This document shows positions 31,769-39,235 of a stretch of 57,103 nt of DNA, piece after piece. Origin of the DNA: DAOTTW01 sp034437615 (GTDB lineage Bacteria; Chloroflexota; Anaerolineae; Aggregatilineales; Phototrophicaceae). The stretch lies in contig DAOTTW010000008.1 of assembly GCA_034437615.1 (NCBI GenBank), forward strand, positions 1-57,103, given 5' to 3'. A model generated the notes under the pieces. The model saw only the letters and a program-made list of their open reading frames with translations, was not told the DNA's origin and made no database searches. The position numbers and the translations under genes are program-made. Numbering within the stretch: position 1 is the stretch's first letter; every line of letters starts with the position of its first letter.

Positions 31769-32364
31769 TACGCCGTTGCTCCTTCGCGTTCCATCAGTTG
31801 ATTAATAATTGTGCGTACAAAAATATGACAGTGCCCACCGCTGCGCCCCGTGACCAGATCAGCATCGACAACCGCATCTTCGTTCACGTAGACGCCGCCC
31901 ATGTTAATCAGGTCCGCGTACAGGTTGTTATGCACGACGGCGCGCCGCCCCTTGATGTATTGCGGGATGTACGACATGAGCCACATGCCATGACAGTTAA
32001 TGCCCTTGATGATGCTGGGTTCTTCAAAAGCGCGTTGCAGCAGCTTCACCGCCGGCGATAGCTCGTTAGCTGGGTCCGGCGAATAGCGCAGCCGATCCGA
32101 GACCATGCCACCCGGCACGATCAGCACATCATAGGATTTTAGCTCGTCGTCGGGCATATCCACAAAGCTCTCGTGCACTTCAATGGGGTAGTGCTGCTCG
32201 TGGCCCTTGAACGTCAGGTAGGCTTGGCCCCACAGGTTCGTCAGGAAATGTATATCGGCTTCGGCCTCTGCGAAGCGGTGTTGATAGTAGAAGATTTCAG
32301 GTTCGTAGAAGTCGCTTTCCATCAGGACGCCGACTTTTTTGCCTGCTAGCACGTTGCTTGCCAT
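31768..32364 (-). CDS. DJ-1/PfpI family protein (glutamine amidotransferase-like)
   Basis: A 198-residue protein with the flavodoxin-like DJ-1/PfpI fold: KKVGVLMESDFYEPEIFYY, the strand YDVLIVPGG, the nucleophile elbow GINCHGMWLM with a Cys-His pair, and VTGRSGGHCHIFV near the end. The glutamate in ESDFYEPE is the usual partner of the nucleophile. The family includes glyoxalase III, hydratases and chaperone-like proteins; the exact chemistry is open. It overlaps the VOC gene by TAATG. With the paralogue at 39236, DJ-1-type genes sit at both ends of this enzyme block. Confidence 0.92.
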   Translation of the reverse strand: MASNVLAGKKVGVLMESDFYEPEIFYYQHRFAEAEADIHFLTNLWGQAYLTFKGHEQHYPIEVHESFVDMPDDELKSYDVLIVPGGMVSDRLRYSPDPANELSPAVKLLQRAFEEPSIIKGINCHGMWLMSYIPQYIKGRRAVVHNNLYADLINMGGVYVNEDAVVDADLVTGRSGGHCHIFVRTIINQLMEREGATA

Positions 32365-32479
32365 TGGTTGCGTCTGCCTCTCTCGTCGGTTGTGTGTCTA
32401 TGCCGCCTAACAGATTGATACAACTGTCGGGGCAAGCCAATGTGACGTTGCTGAAAAATGTACCCGCATTTGTGTAAGG

Positions 32480-32510
32480 TGTAAGGGCTTGATGCATCAA
32501 GCCCCCACAG
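32480..32510. repeat. Palindromic repeat upstream of the DJ-1 gene
   Basis: GTGTAAGGGCTTGATGCATC and its completion AAGCCCCCACAG. The central 20 bases GGGCTTGATGCATCAAGCCC are a perfect palindrome. Inverse of 26571-26607. The surrounding gap 32365-32547 holds no gene. Confidence 0.75.
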
Positions 32511-32547
32511 GCATCGTATGATCGAACGCACCCGCCCCGCAATAGCC

Positions 32548-34065
32548 CTAATTCAGCCCGTGATCGGCCTTGATCCAATCCGCGACACGTTCAGCGATCA
32601 TCATAATCCCTGTATGGCAATTGCCAGAAGGCACCGTCGGCATCGCGCTGGCATCGGCCACCCGCAAACCCTGCACGCCATACACGCGGCATTGTGGGTC
32701 CAGCACGGACATGGCATCCGTGCCCATCTTGCAGCTACCCGCCTGATGATGATAGCTATCGGCGCGGCTTTTCACGAATTCGCGGATTTGCTCGTCGCTC
32801 TGCACGTCCGGCCCCGGCATCAGTTCGGTTTCCACCCAATCGCTGAAGGCTTGGGTGGCGAAAATCTGGCGTGCCAGCTTTACACCCTGCGCGAGTCGGT
32901 CAAGGTCGGCTTCCACGCCCAGATAGTTCGGGTTCACCTGTGGGTGATCCGCTGGGTTATTGCTGGCGAGGCGCACATTGCCGCGTGCCATCGGGCGCAC
33001 CACACCCGGCAGGATGCTCACAGCGTTGGGGTGGTCCTGGCCTGTGATGATGTCGAAATTCACATGCACAAACGCAATCTGCAAATCCGGCCCCATGTAA
33101 CCGGGGTCTGACTTCATGAACAGGGCGCTTTCGGAGTTGTTCAGGTTGCCCATTGGCACCTGCTGCTTGCACTCCATCACGACGCCCGCCAACACATGAT
33201 TATGGAAGTTCTCGCCCACACCGGGCAGATCAACCTTCACGTCGATGCCGTGCTCTTGCAAGTGTGCCGCCGGACCGATGCCGCTGAGCATCAGCAACTT
33301 CGGGCTTTCCAGCGCACCTGCACACACGATCACCTCTTTGGTGGCGCTGGCGGTCTTGGTCTCGCCATCCTGCACGTACTCCACACCGACAGCCTTATCA
33401 CCATCGAACAGCACACGTGTGGCCAGTGCGCCACATTCCAGCGTGAAGTTAGCGCGCTGACCCATGATCGGCTCGATGTAGCTTTCGTTGACGCCGTTGC
33501 GCTTGCCATCCTTGATGTTGACGTGGTGCCAGCCGACGCCCTCCATATTCGGGCCGTTGAAATCGTCCGTTTCCGGGTAGCCCAGTTCCTTACAGGCGTC
33601 GATGAAAACCGCCGAGGTGGGGTTGGGGCCGTTTTGCCCCGCGTTGATAACCGAGATGCCCGTTTTGCTGTCGGGGTCGCTCGGTTTCTTCTCTAATTTC
33701 TGGAAGTACGGCTCGCATTCGTCGTAGCTCCAGCCCGGTGCGCCGTTATAGGCCCAGTTGTCGAAGTCGGAGCGATGGCCGCGAATGTGCATCATGATGT
33801 AGAAGTTGCTGCTGCCGCCGGGGATTTTGCCGCGTGGCTCGAAGGTCTGGCGGTTATCCAGGCCCGGTTGTGGCGTGCTGGCATACTTCCAATCGACATC
33901 CGACCCCAACAGCGTAAACCAGATGCGCGGGTCACGCACGTTATCGGGGATGTCTGCGCCGCCCGCTTCCAGCAGTAGCACGCTAGCGCTGGTTTCGCTC
34001 AGCCGGTTGGCGACGACTGCGCCACCAGCACCGGACCCCACAACAATAAAATCGTACTCGCTCAT
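32548..34065 (-). CDS. GMC-family FAD-dependent oxidoreductase
   Basis: A 505-residue flavoprotein of the glucose-methanol-choline family, oxidising an alcohol. The FAD-binding Rossmann motif VVGSGAGGAVVANRLSE is at residues 8-24. RGKIPGGSSNFYIMMHIRG is at about 80-100, GALESPKLLMLSGIGP is GMC signature 2, and the C-terminal active-site region has HQAGSCKMG and PSGNCHTGIMMIAERVADWI. The second has CHTG in place of the more common N-x-x-x asparagine context, so the catalytic pair may be atypical. ATG 34065 is preferred, with GGGG nine bases before it. It lies between the NTF2-like run and the DJ-1 and VOC genes and is probably part of their pathway. Confidence 0.94.
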   Translation of the reverse strand: MSEYDFIVVGSGAGGAVVANRLSETSASVLLLEAGGADIPDNVRDPRIWFTLLGSDVDWKYASTPQPGLDNRQTFEPRGKIPGGSSNFYIMMHIRGHRSDFDNWAYNGAPGWSYDECEPYFQKLEKKPSDPDSKTGISVINAGQNGPNPTSAVFIDACKELGYPETDDFNGPNMEGVGWHHVNIKDGKRNGVNESYIEPIMGQRANFTLECGALATRVLFDGDKAVGVEYVQDGETKTASATKEVIVCAGALESPKLLMLSGIGPAAHLQEHGIDVKVDLPGVGENFHNHVLAGVVMECKQQVPMGNLNNSESALFMKSDPGYMGPDLQIAFVHVNFDIITGQDHPNAVSILPGVVRPMARGNVRLASNNPADHPQVNPNYLGVEADLDRLAQGVKLARQIFATQAFSDWVETELMPGPDVQSDEQIREFVKSRADSYHHQAGSCKMGTDAMSVLDPQCRVYGVQGLRVADASAMPTVPSGNCHTGIMMIAERVADWIKADHGLN

Positions 34066-34151
34066 AATCATTTGCCCCTGTATGTGCTTATGGCGGGCGA
34101 CGCAGACGACGCCCGTTCAATCGTGAATCATGGTCACAGCAGCCTGCTTAG

Positions 34152-34550
34152 CTAGTTATCTTCCGCTAGCTGGCGCAGGAATGGCTCAAACGGCTTGGAA
34201 TCGTGATGGTTGCTCATGTAGGTGATGACGCCGTTTTCAACCTCGAAGTAGTTGACGGCGTCCGCTTCAATCGGTTCTTCGGGATACTTGGCAGCGGCGG
34301 CGCTGATGTGCGATTTTGCGGCGGCGCGGTTGCCCTCTACGACGATGTGCAGCGGCGTGTTGACGAATTTCTTGTAGGCGGTGCCCAGGCCACGCGCCAG
34401 CGGGCGCAGCGTCTCGCGGCCTTCGACGCGGCCTGCAAGCTGCTCGTCCACAACGGTATTTTCTGCAAATTGGTCGGTCCAGTCGTCCCAGCGGCCTGCG
34501 TTGGCATACTCAAAATATTTTTCTACGACGGTGCGTGTATCCATTGGCAT
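34152..34550 (-). CDS. NTF2/SnoaL-like protein 5
   Basis: A 132-residue cone-fold protein. It has TRTVVEKYFEYANAGRWDDW as the first helices, the pocket segment FAENTVVDEQLAGRVEGRET, and paired strands AVNYFEVENGVITYMSNHHD. ATG 34550 is used, with AAGGA seven bases before it. It is the last of five consecutive genes with this fold on the minus strand and lies 86 bases upstream of the GMC oxidoreductase. Members act as isomerases, hydratases, cyclases or ligand binders. The acidic and histidine residues of the pocket cannot be assigned reliably here. Confidence 0.88.
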   Translation of the reverse strand: MPMDTRTVVEKYFEYANAGRWDDWTDQFAENTVVDEQLAGRVEGRETLRPLARGLGTAYKKFVNTPLHIVVEGNRAAAKSHISAAAAKYPEEPIEADAVNYFEVENGVITYMSNHHDSKPFEPFLRQLAEDN

Positions 34551-34637
34551 CACCAAATCCTTGTATGTGTGTTGCAGATCAAGCATGAATAATCAATCGG
34601 TGGTCAAAACGAAAGCGGTTGTATAGTCTTGTCAATC

Positions 34638-34807
34638 GTAGGGACACCCTTCTGGGTGTCCGGGGCTACGTCAGCCGCCCTAAAATGCGATTAATCGATG
34701 GACGAAAACAAAACCAGATCATCCGCAGGGGCGCAATGCATTGCGCCCTGGGTTTGGCACGCCAAACCCCCACATGGGACCATCCAGGATCGTTCGCACA
34801 TCGCCAA
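34638..34807. repeat. Two intergenic repeats in tandem (first family fragment plus third family)
   Basis: GTAGGGACACCCTTCTGGGTGTCC to TAAAATGCGATTA (34638-34690) is a core fragment. It is followed by a third-family element (34693-34807): GATGGACGAAAACAAAACCA, hairpins GGGGCGCAATGCATTGCGCCC and GGGTTTGGCACGCCAAACCC, ending CGCCAATTAG. The end base triplet TTA is the stop codon of the gene at 34808 on the minus strand. Confidence 0.8.
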
Positions 34808-35287
34808 TTAGGTAGCGGCTGCGGCGGTCTCTTCTGCGATGCGTGCGCCTTCGTGTGTGGCCAACGGCCCCCAGAAGGCGTCATATTCGGCGGTGCCGTT
34901 GCCGAAGATCGCGCCCTTACCTTCGACCACCTTGCCATCGCGCCACTTCAACAGGTGCGACACGTCAATATCCAGCTTGGTATAGGGGACGCTGCCCGTG
35001 TTCTCATAGCCCTTGCGATAGCCCAGGTTGTGCGTAATGTCGGTGGAATATTCTTCGTTGACCATGACGGTGACGGGCGTCATCACGAAGCTGTTGTTGG
35101 AGAGTTCACCGACCTTGCCCATGAAGCCCAGGAAGGCATCCAACCCGTGATACCAGCCGGAAAGTGTATTGTGGCCCGGTACCAGCCAAACCATGTCTTG
35201 ATCCCAGTATTTCTCGATTTCCGCACGGTCGCCGCTTGCCAGCGCGTCGTAGGCTTTGCCGACTAATTCCAGTGTTACGTGTGCCAT
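34808..35287 (-). CDS. NTF2/SnoaL-like protein 4
   Basis: A 159-residue protein: LVGKAYDALASGDRAEIEKY, then MVWLVPGHNTLSGWYHGLDA and the paired strands YTKLDIDVSHLLKWRDGKVV. The VPGHNTLSGWYHG segment is the classic SnoaL pocket and matches MPGHHPLSAKMEG in the gene at 35658, so these two are the closest pair of the five. It has a 20-residue alanine-rich tail. Its stop codon lies within the end of a dispersed repeat. Both flanks are intergenic repeats (34638-34807 and 35332-35434). Function is only inferred from the fold. Confidence 0.9.
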   Translation of the reverse strand: MAHVTLELVGKAYDALASGDRAEIEKYWDQDMVWLVPGHNTLSGWYHGLDAFLGFMGKVGELSNNSFVMTPVTVMVNEEYSTDITHNLGYRKGYENTGSVPYTKLDIDVSHLLKWRDGKVVEGKGAIFGNGTAEYDAFWGPLATHEGARIAEETAAAAT

Positions 35288-35331
35288 TGTCTTCTCTCCC
35301 CAAAGGAACTTGTGTTGCTGTCGTTTGCTTA

Positions 35332-35434
35332 CGGATAAACGAAAACGAACCTGTCTGATTGTAGGGGCTTAGCACGCTAAGCCCTGGGCACAATGCATTA
35401 CGCCCCTACGAACCCGTTTTCATAACTCCATTAG
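35332..35434. repeat. Third-family palindromic element, complete copy
   Basis: CGGATAAACGAAAACGAACC at the left, GTAGGGGCTTAGCACGCTAAGCC with a perfect inner stem, a second hairpin CACAATGCATTACG, and GAACCCGTTTTCATAACTCC to ATTAG at the right. It is the clearest copy of the family seen at 25389, 31285, 34693 and 49031. Confidence 0.82.
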
Positions 35435-35458
35435 TTCGCTGCCGACCCTGAAGACATG

Positions 35459-35638
35459 CGTAGGGACACGGCTTGCCGTGTCCGCCGTCTGCGGACGCCC
35501 CATCGGGCGTCCCTACATGACCGTTGTAAACTGTAGGGACACCATTCTTGGTGTCCGGGGCGGCGTTAGTCGCCATAAAAACAGGGCAAGGCGCATAATT
35601 ACTTTGTAGCAATCTGCGGACGCGCAACGGCGCGTCCA
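35459..35638. repeat. Compound palindromic repeat region
   Basis: A string of hairpins: GACACGGCTTGCCGTGTC, GGACGCCCCATCGGGCGTCC, GGACACCATTCTTGGTGTCC, GGCGGCGTTAGTCGCC and GGACGCGCAACGGCGCGTCC. Shared spacers are CCCTACATGACCGTTGTA and CTGTAGG. No gene. It fills most of the 370-base gap between two NTF2-like genes. Confidence 0.8.
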
Positions 35639-35657
35639 TAGCAATACTCAATGTGGC

Positions 35658-36095
35658 CTAGCCCTCGTCGGCCAGGCGTGCGGGCACGGGCTTCAGGTTG
35701 AAGACAGACCACATGTAGCGGTCAACCGTGTGCTGGTCGCCGGTGTGTACCTGTACGTGCTTGATCTTGCCATCTTCGATGCTGTAGGTGGTGCAGGTCG
35801 GGAAGAGGAATTCTTCGTCGCCAATCTTGCCATGACCCAGGTGCTTTTCGACGACGGTGCCATCATCCAACACGCCGAAGTGCGCATCGGTGACCTGGAT
35901 ACCAGCTTTGAACAGGGCGCTGAAGAAGGCAATCACGGCGTCCACGCCTTCCATCTTGGCGGATAGCGGGTGATGACCGGGCATGGTCCACGTCATTTCT
36001 GGGTGGAACAGTTCGGCCTTGATCGTTTCCATGTCACCTTTGTGGAACAGATCGTACATGCGAAAAACCAATTGGGTGTTCTCTTGTACTGCCAT
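35658..36095 (-). CDS. NTF2/SnoaL-like protein 3
   Basis: A 145-residue protein: TQLVFRMYDLFHKGDMETIK, the pocket MTWTMPGHHPLSAKMEGVDA, then VVEKHLGHGKIGDEEFLFPT and the strand pair YSIEDGKIKHVQVHTGDQHT. His-rich edges (GHH, HLGH, QVHTGDQH) set it apart from its paralogues and could line a metal-free acid/base pocket. It is typical of the SnoaL-like/ketosteroid isomerase family in length. It is third of the five-gene run, followed 113 bases upstream by the gene at 36209. Confidence 0.9.
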   Translation of the reverse strand: MAVQENTQLVFRMYDLFHKGDMETIKAELFHPEMTWTMPGHHPLSAKMEGVDAVIAFFSALFKAGIQVTDAHFGVLDDGTVVEKHLGHGKIGDEEFLFPTCTTYSIEDGKIKHVQVHTGDQHTVDRYMWSVFNLKPVPARLADEG

Positions 36096-36208
36096 GAGCT
36101 TGCTCCTTGTGGCTAGAAAATTATGTTTATACGCTTTAGATCGCCTGCGGGATTGCAGGGCGTCGATCCCAAAACAGTTAGAGAGATAGATGACTGTCGG
36201 CTGTGCGC

Positions 36209-36649
36209 TTATAGCGGCACAGAACCGGGCAGCGGTTCCAGCTTATCCACGCGGTAATAAGTGATGACCGCCTTGCCGCTGTCCGGGTCGCGTTTGACGC
36301 GCCACGTCTGGTAGGCATCCATGATGAGGCGCTCACTGTTGGCGGCGGGCGGGTTCCAGCGGCTCGCTTCCCACTTCACCACCACCTCGACCTCGGCCTC
36401 GGTGCCGTCGATCTTAGATTCGACCTTCTTCAGCGTGTGCACCTCATCGAAGAAGATGCGTACCACACCCTGATACCAGCCCTCAAACTCTGCGAGGCTG
36501 GTCAGCGTCGCCTCTGGAAAGACCATCTCGACGCCATCAGTCGCCAGCATCGGCATAATATCGACCTGCGGCACGTGCACATCCAGCGCCTTGTACCAGT
36601 CGTCGGCCAGCTTGTAGATTTCGTCTGCTGTTAACGGCTCGTTGCTCAT
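36209..36649 (-). CDS. NTF2/SnoaL-like protein 2
   Basis: A 146-residue protein: LTADEIYKLADDWYKALDVH, then the pocket segment DGVEMVFPEATLTSLAEFEG, WYQGVVRIFFDEVHTLKKVE and the strands AEVEVVVKWEASRWNPP and YQTWRVKRDPDSGKAVITYY. The Trp/Phe-rich WYQGVVRIFFDE replaces the G-x-DAI helix of the relatives, so it is the most divergent of the five. The substrate is probably different. It lies 100 bases downstream of the gene at 36750. Confidence 0.88.
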   Translation of the reverse strand: MSNEPLTADEIYKLADDWYKALDVHVPQVDIMPMLATDGVEMVFPEATLTSLAEFEGWYQGVVRIFFDEVHTLKKVESKIDGTEAEVEVVVKWEASRWNPPAANSERLIMDAYQTWRVKRDPDSGKAVITYYRVDKLEPLPGSVPL

Positions 36650-36670
36650 CTGCTCCGCTCCTTAGCTTGT

Positions 36671-36740
36671 TCGTATGGGCAACCTGTCGGGTCGCCCTAC
36701 GTCATTGTTCACCTTGTCGTATTTTGATGGCGGCGTCCGC
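36671..36740. repeat. Degenerate palindromic repeat
   Basis: GTATGGGCAACCTGTCGGGTCGCCCTAC plus GTCGTATTTTGATGGCGGCGTCCGCC, a decayed inverse core fragment in the gap between NTF2-like genes 1 and 2. Confidence 0.6.
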
Positions 36741-36749
36741 CAAAACCTG

Positions 36750-37103
36750 CTAGCTTTCCTTCGGTGTGAAACCCAGTAGCCCCGTCCAGTGGCGCGAGAT
36801 TTTGCCGTTTTGCATATAGAACACGTCATATACGCGGGCGGTGCCACCGGCTGTCTCGACGGTCGCTTCAAAGAAGATCGAGTCGTCGGTTTCACGGAAT
36901 TTTTCGGTAGACATCAGCTTCAGGTAGCCCAGGCCCTTGATGTATTCCTTGAAGTGCGCAACCAGGGCATCGTGGCCCTTCACAACGAAGTCGAACGCGA
37001 TCAGTTCGGCGTCCTCGTTGTATTGTGATGGGATCATGCCCTCAACGTCGTTGTTTTCCAGGAATTCGATCTGACGGTCATAGAATGCGTTCGTTTCAGC
37101 CAT
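36750..37103 (-). CDS. NTF2/SnoaL-like protein 1
   Basis: A 117-residue protein, the shortest of the run and close to a bare SnoaL domain: NAFYDRQIEFLENNDVEGMI, YNEDAELIAFDFVVKGHDAL, VAHFKEYIKGLGYLKLMSTE, then FFEATVETAGGTARVYDVFY and MQNGKISRHWTGLLGF. The VKG-x-DAL helix and the final strand pair with histidine are typical. It lies directly downstream of the ThDP enzyme gene, separated only by a second-family MITE-like element. It is therefore the first NTF2-like product if the block is read as one message. Confidence 0.9.
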   Translation of the reverse strand: MAETNAFYDRQIEFLENNDVEGMIPSQYNEDAELIAFDFVVKGHDALVAHFKEYIKGLGYLKLMSTEKFRETDDSIFFEATVETAGGTARVYDVFYMQNGKISRHWTGLLGFTPKES

Positions 37104-37202
37104 TAAAGGTTTCCTTACCTCGTTTATTCGTTTATTCGTTTATTCATTCGTTCATTGTTGTGATTGCTTGGTTAATCGTGTTTTGCTGCCTGGCTGTGCG
37201 TT

Positions 37203-37388
37203 GTAACTACTCAGCCAGGCCCATTTTGCCCGCGAATTGGCCCTCTCAATCCCCCTCTCCCACCAGACACAGACACAGACACAGACACAGACACAGACGG
37301 AGAGGGGGAAGCAAGCCGTTTAAAGCCCCTCTCCCAGTGCCAAAGGCACGTTCGGGAGAGGGGTTTGGGGTGAGGGCTAAGCAGTTAT
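37203..37388. repeat. MITE-like element, second family, copy 2, with a hexanucleotide microsatellite
   Basis: GTAACTACTCAGCCAGGCCC at the left and GGCTAAGCAGTTAT at the right; it matches 21007-21181 except at the centre. There the other copy has CATACCCAGACAACAATGC, while this one has about six ACAGAC units (37265-37299). The hairpin CCTCTCCC...GGGAGAGG is shared. Confidence 0.85.
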
Positions 37389-37393
37389 GTGCG

Positions 37394-39094
37394 TTACTTG
37401 CCGCTGCTGGGGTCGGGCAATTCGCTGCTGACCACCATATCAATCAGGAAGGGGCCGTCCGTCTCTAGCATCTGCTTGATAGCCCCTTCGACCTGCTCCG
37501 GCTTATCCACACACACACCCGGCACACCCATTGATTCGGCAATCTGCGCGAAGTTCACCACCGGGCCGCCCAGGTCGAACGAATCCGGGAAGTCACGCGG
37601 CGCGATGCCCATCTCGCGCCAGTATTGCATCAGGTTCAACTTCAGCAGCATGTAGCTCTGGTTATTGCAGATCACGAATTTCGCGCCGATGTTGTAGTGT
37701 GCAGCGGTCCACAGCGCTTGAATGGTGTACATGCTGCCGCCATCGCCCGTAAAGCCCACAACCGTCTTATCCGGGTGCGCCAGCTTCAGGCCCAGCGCCC
37801 CAGGGATGCCCACACCCAACGAGCCGCCGCGTGTCTGGAAGTAGCTATCGGGTTGTGTGGGTGGCATGTAGCGCGTCAGCGGTGGCGAGGATGTGAGGGC
37901 TTCGTCGAAGATCAGGGCATCGCTTGGCAGGTGCTTGCCAAGCTCGGACATAAAGCGCGAGGTCTGCAAGGGCAAGCTATCCTTCACGGCCTCATCCGCT
38001 TGCACGGCGGCGCTATGTGCGCTCTGCTTTTCCTTGCTGGCGGCTTCGATGCGCTCATCCGCCAGGGCGCGCTTGTTGGTCGTGGTGCGCTCATACAGCG
38101 CGTCGCCCAGCTTGGCCAGCGATAGCTTCGGGTCGGCCACCACACCCAGATCAACCGGGAAGTTCTTGCCGATTTCGTAGGCGTCCAGGTCGATATGCAT
38201 CAGCTTCGTGCCCGCTGTGAAAATCTGCGCCGGGTCCAGATACGGGAACACCTCCGGGAAGAGGTACGTGCCCACAACCAGAATCGCGTCGGCGGCTTGC
38301 GTCACGCGGGCGCTGTTCGCGCCGAACATGTGGCCCGTCGTGCCCTGATACAGCGGATGCTCCCAGGACATATTGACCTCGCCCTGATCCACGCCGTAAA
38401 CAGGCGCACCCAGTAGCTCCGCAACGCGGGTCAGTTCAGTTTGCCCGCCGGAGACGGCCACACCGTCGCCCATCAGGATCAGCGGATTATCGGCGTTCAC
38501 CAGCCAATCGGCAATCTGCGAGATGTCGTCGTCAGCGGGGGCGACCCGTGTGCTGGGGATGCTGGTGCGTGCGACGGTTTCCGTCATCGGCGCGTCCAGC
38601 ACATCAGCCGGCAGGTTCAAAAAGACGGGTCCCATCGGCGGCGTTGCGGCAATCTTAATCGCACGGCGCAACATGCGCAGCAACGACGACGGATGCGTGA
38701 CACGCGCCGACCATTTGGTGACAGGCACAGCCATGCCCACCAGATCGGCGGCCATCTGTGAATCCATCGCATCATACATCACACCCGCGTCGCCTGCGAT
38801 CACGACCAGCGGCGCATGGCCGCGCATAGCCTGATACAACATGCCGATGCCGTTCCCCAGGCCGACGCCCGTATGCAATTGCACCAGTGTGGGTTTCTTC
38901 GTAACGCGGGCGTAGCCATCCGCCATGCCAACGGCGACGCTTTCCTGCAAACCCAGGACGTATTTGAACTCCGGGTAATCCTTGATGACATCCAGAAAGC
39001 CCTGCTCAACCGTGCCAGGGTTGCCGAACATAAACGTGATGTCATCGGCTAGTAGTTGTTCGATGATTGCGTGACGCCCTTGCTTTTCAGCCAT
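37394..39094 (-). CDS. ThDP-dependent enzyme, benzoylformate decarboxylase/acetolactate synthase type
   Basis: A 566-residue thiamine diphosphate enzyme that would decarboxylate a 2-oxo acid or join two carbonyl compounds. It has FMFGNPGTVEQGF at the N-terminus, the ThDP-activating glutamate in GLQESVAVGMADGYARV, and an active-site histidine in VQLHTGVGLGNG at the place of the benzoylformate decarboxylase histidine. The ThDP/Mg motif is GDGGSMYTIQALWTAAH, ending with ICNNQSY. ATG 39094 is chosen, with GAGGGG nine bases before it; the frame extends 31 residues further. It stands between the DJ-1-like gene and the five NTF2-like genes. The substrate is not predictable from sequence. Confidence 0.93.
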   Translation of the reverse strand: MAEKQGRHAIIEQLLADDITFMFGNPGTVEQGFLDVIKDYPEFKYVLGLQESVAVGMADGYARVTKKPTLVQLHTGVGLGNGIGMLYQAMRGHAPLVVIAGDAGVMYDAMDSQMAADLVGMAVPVTKWSARVTHPSSLLRMLRRAIKIAATPPMGPVFLNLPADVLDAPMTETVARTSIPSTRVAPADDDISQIADWLVNADNPLILMGDGVAVSGGQTELTRVAELLGAPVYGVDQGEVNMSWEHPLYQGTTGHMFGANSARVTQAADAILVVGTYLFPEVFPYLDPAQIFTAGTKLMHIDLDAYEIGKNFPVDLGVVADPKLSLAKLGDALYERTTTNKRALADERIEAASKEKQSAHSAAVQADEAVKDSLPLQTSRFMSELGKHLPSDALIFDEALTSSPPLTRYMPPTQPDSYFQTRGGSLGVGIPGALGLKLAHPDKTVVGFTGDGGSMYTIQALWTAAHYNIGAKFVICNNQSYMLLKLNLMQYWREMGIAPRDFPDSFDLGGPVVNFAQIAESMGVPGVCVDKPEQVEGAIKQMLETDGPFLIDMVVSSELPDPSSGK

Positions 39095-39155
39095 ACTTGC
39101 GAACCCCTCGTTGTGTGTCGTATGGTCTAGCGAAACAAAAAATGGCAACAGATAG

Positions 39156-39226
39156 ATTGTAAGGACGCGCCAACGGTGCGTCCGCAACGTTGGTTTTAAC
39201 GGACGCCGTGAATGGCGTCCCTACCA
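39156..39226. repeat. Palindromic intergenic repeat
   Basis: GTAAGGACGCGCCAACGGTGCGTCC, then GGACGCCGTGAATGGCGTCC and CTACC. It occupies most of the gap between the ThDP enzyme and the DJ-1-like gene. Confidence 0.7.
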
Positions 39227-39235
39227 GTTCGTAAC

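Noticed and set aside
35459..35638. CRISPR-like string of repeats
   Set aside because: Units are palindromes with different stems and irregular spacing; there are no unique spacers of equal length and no cas gene.
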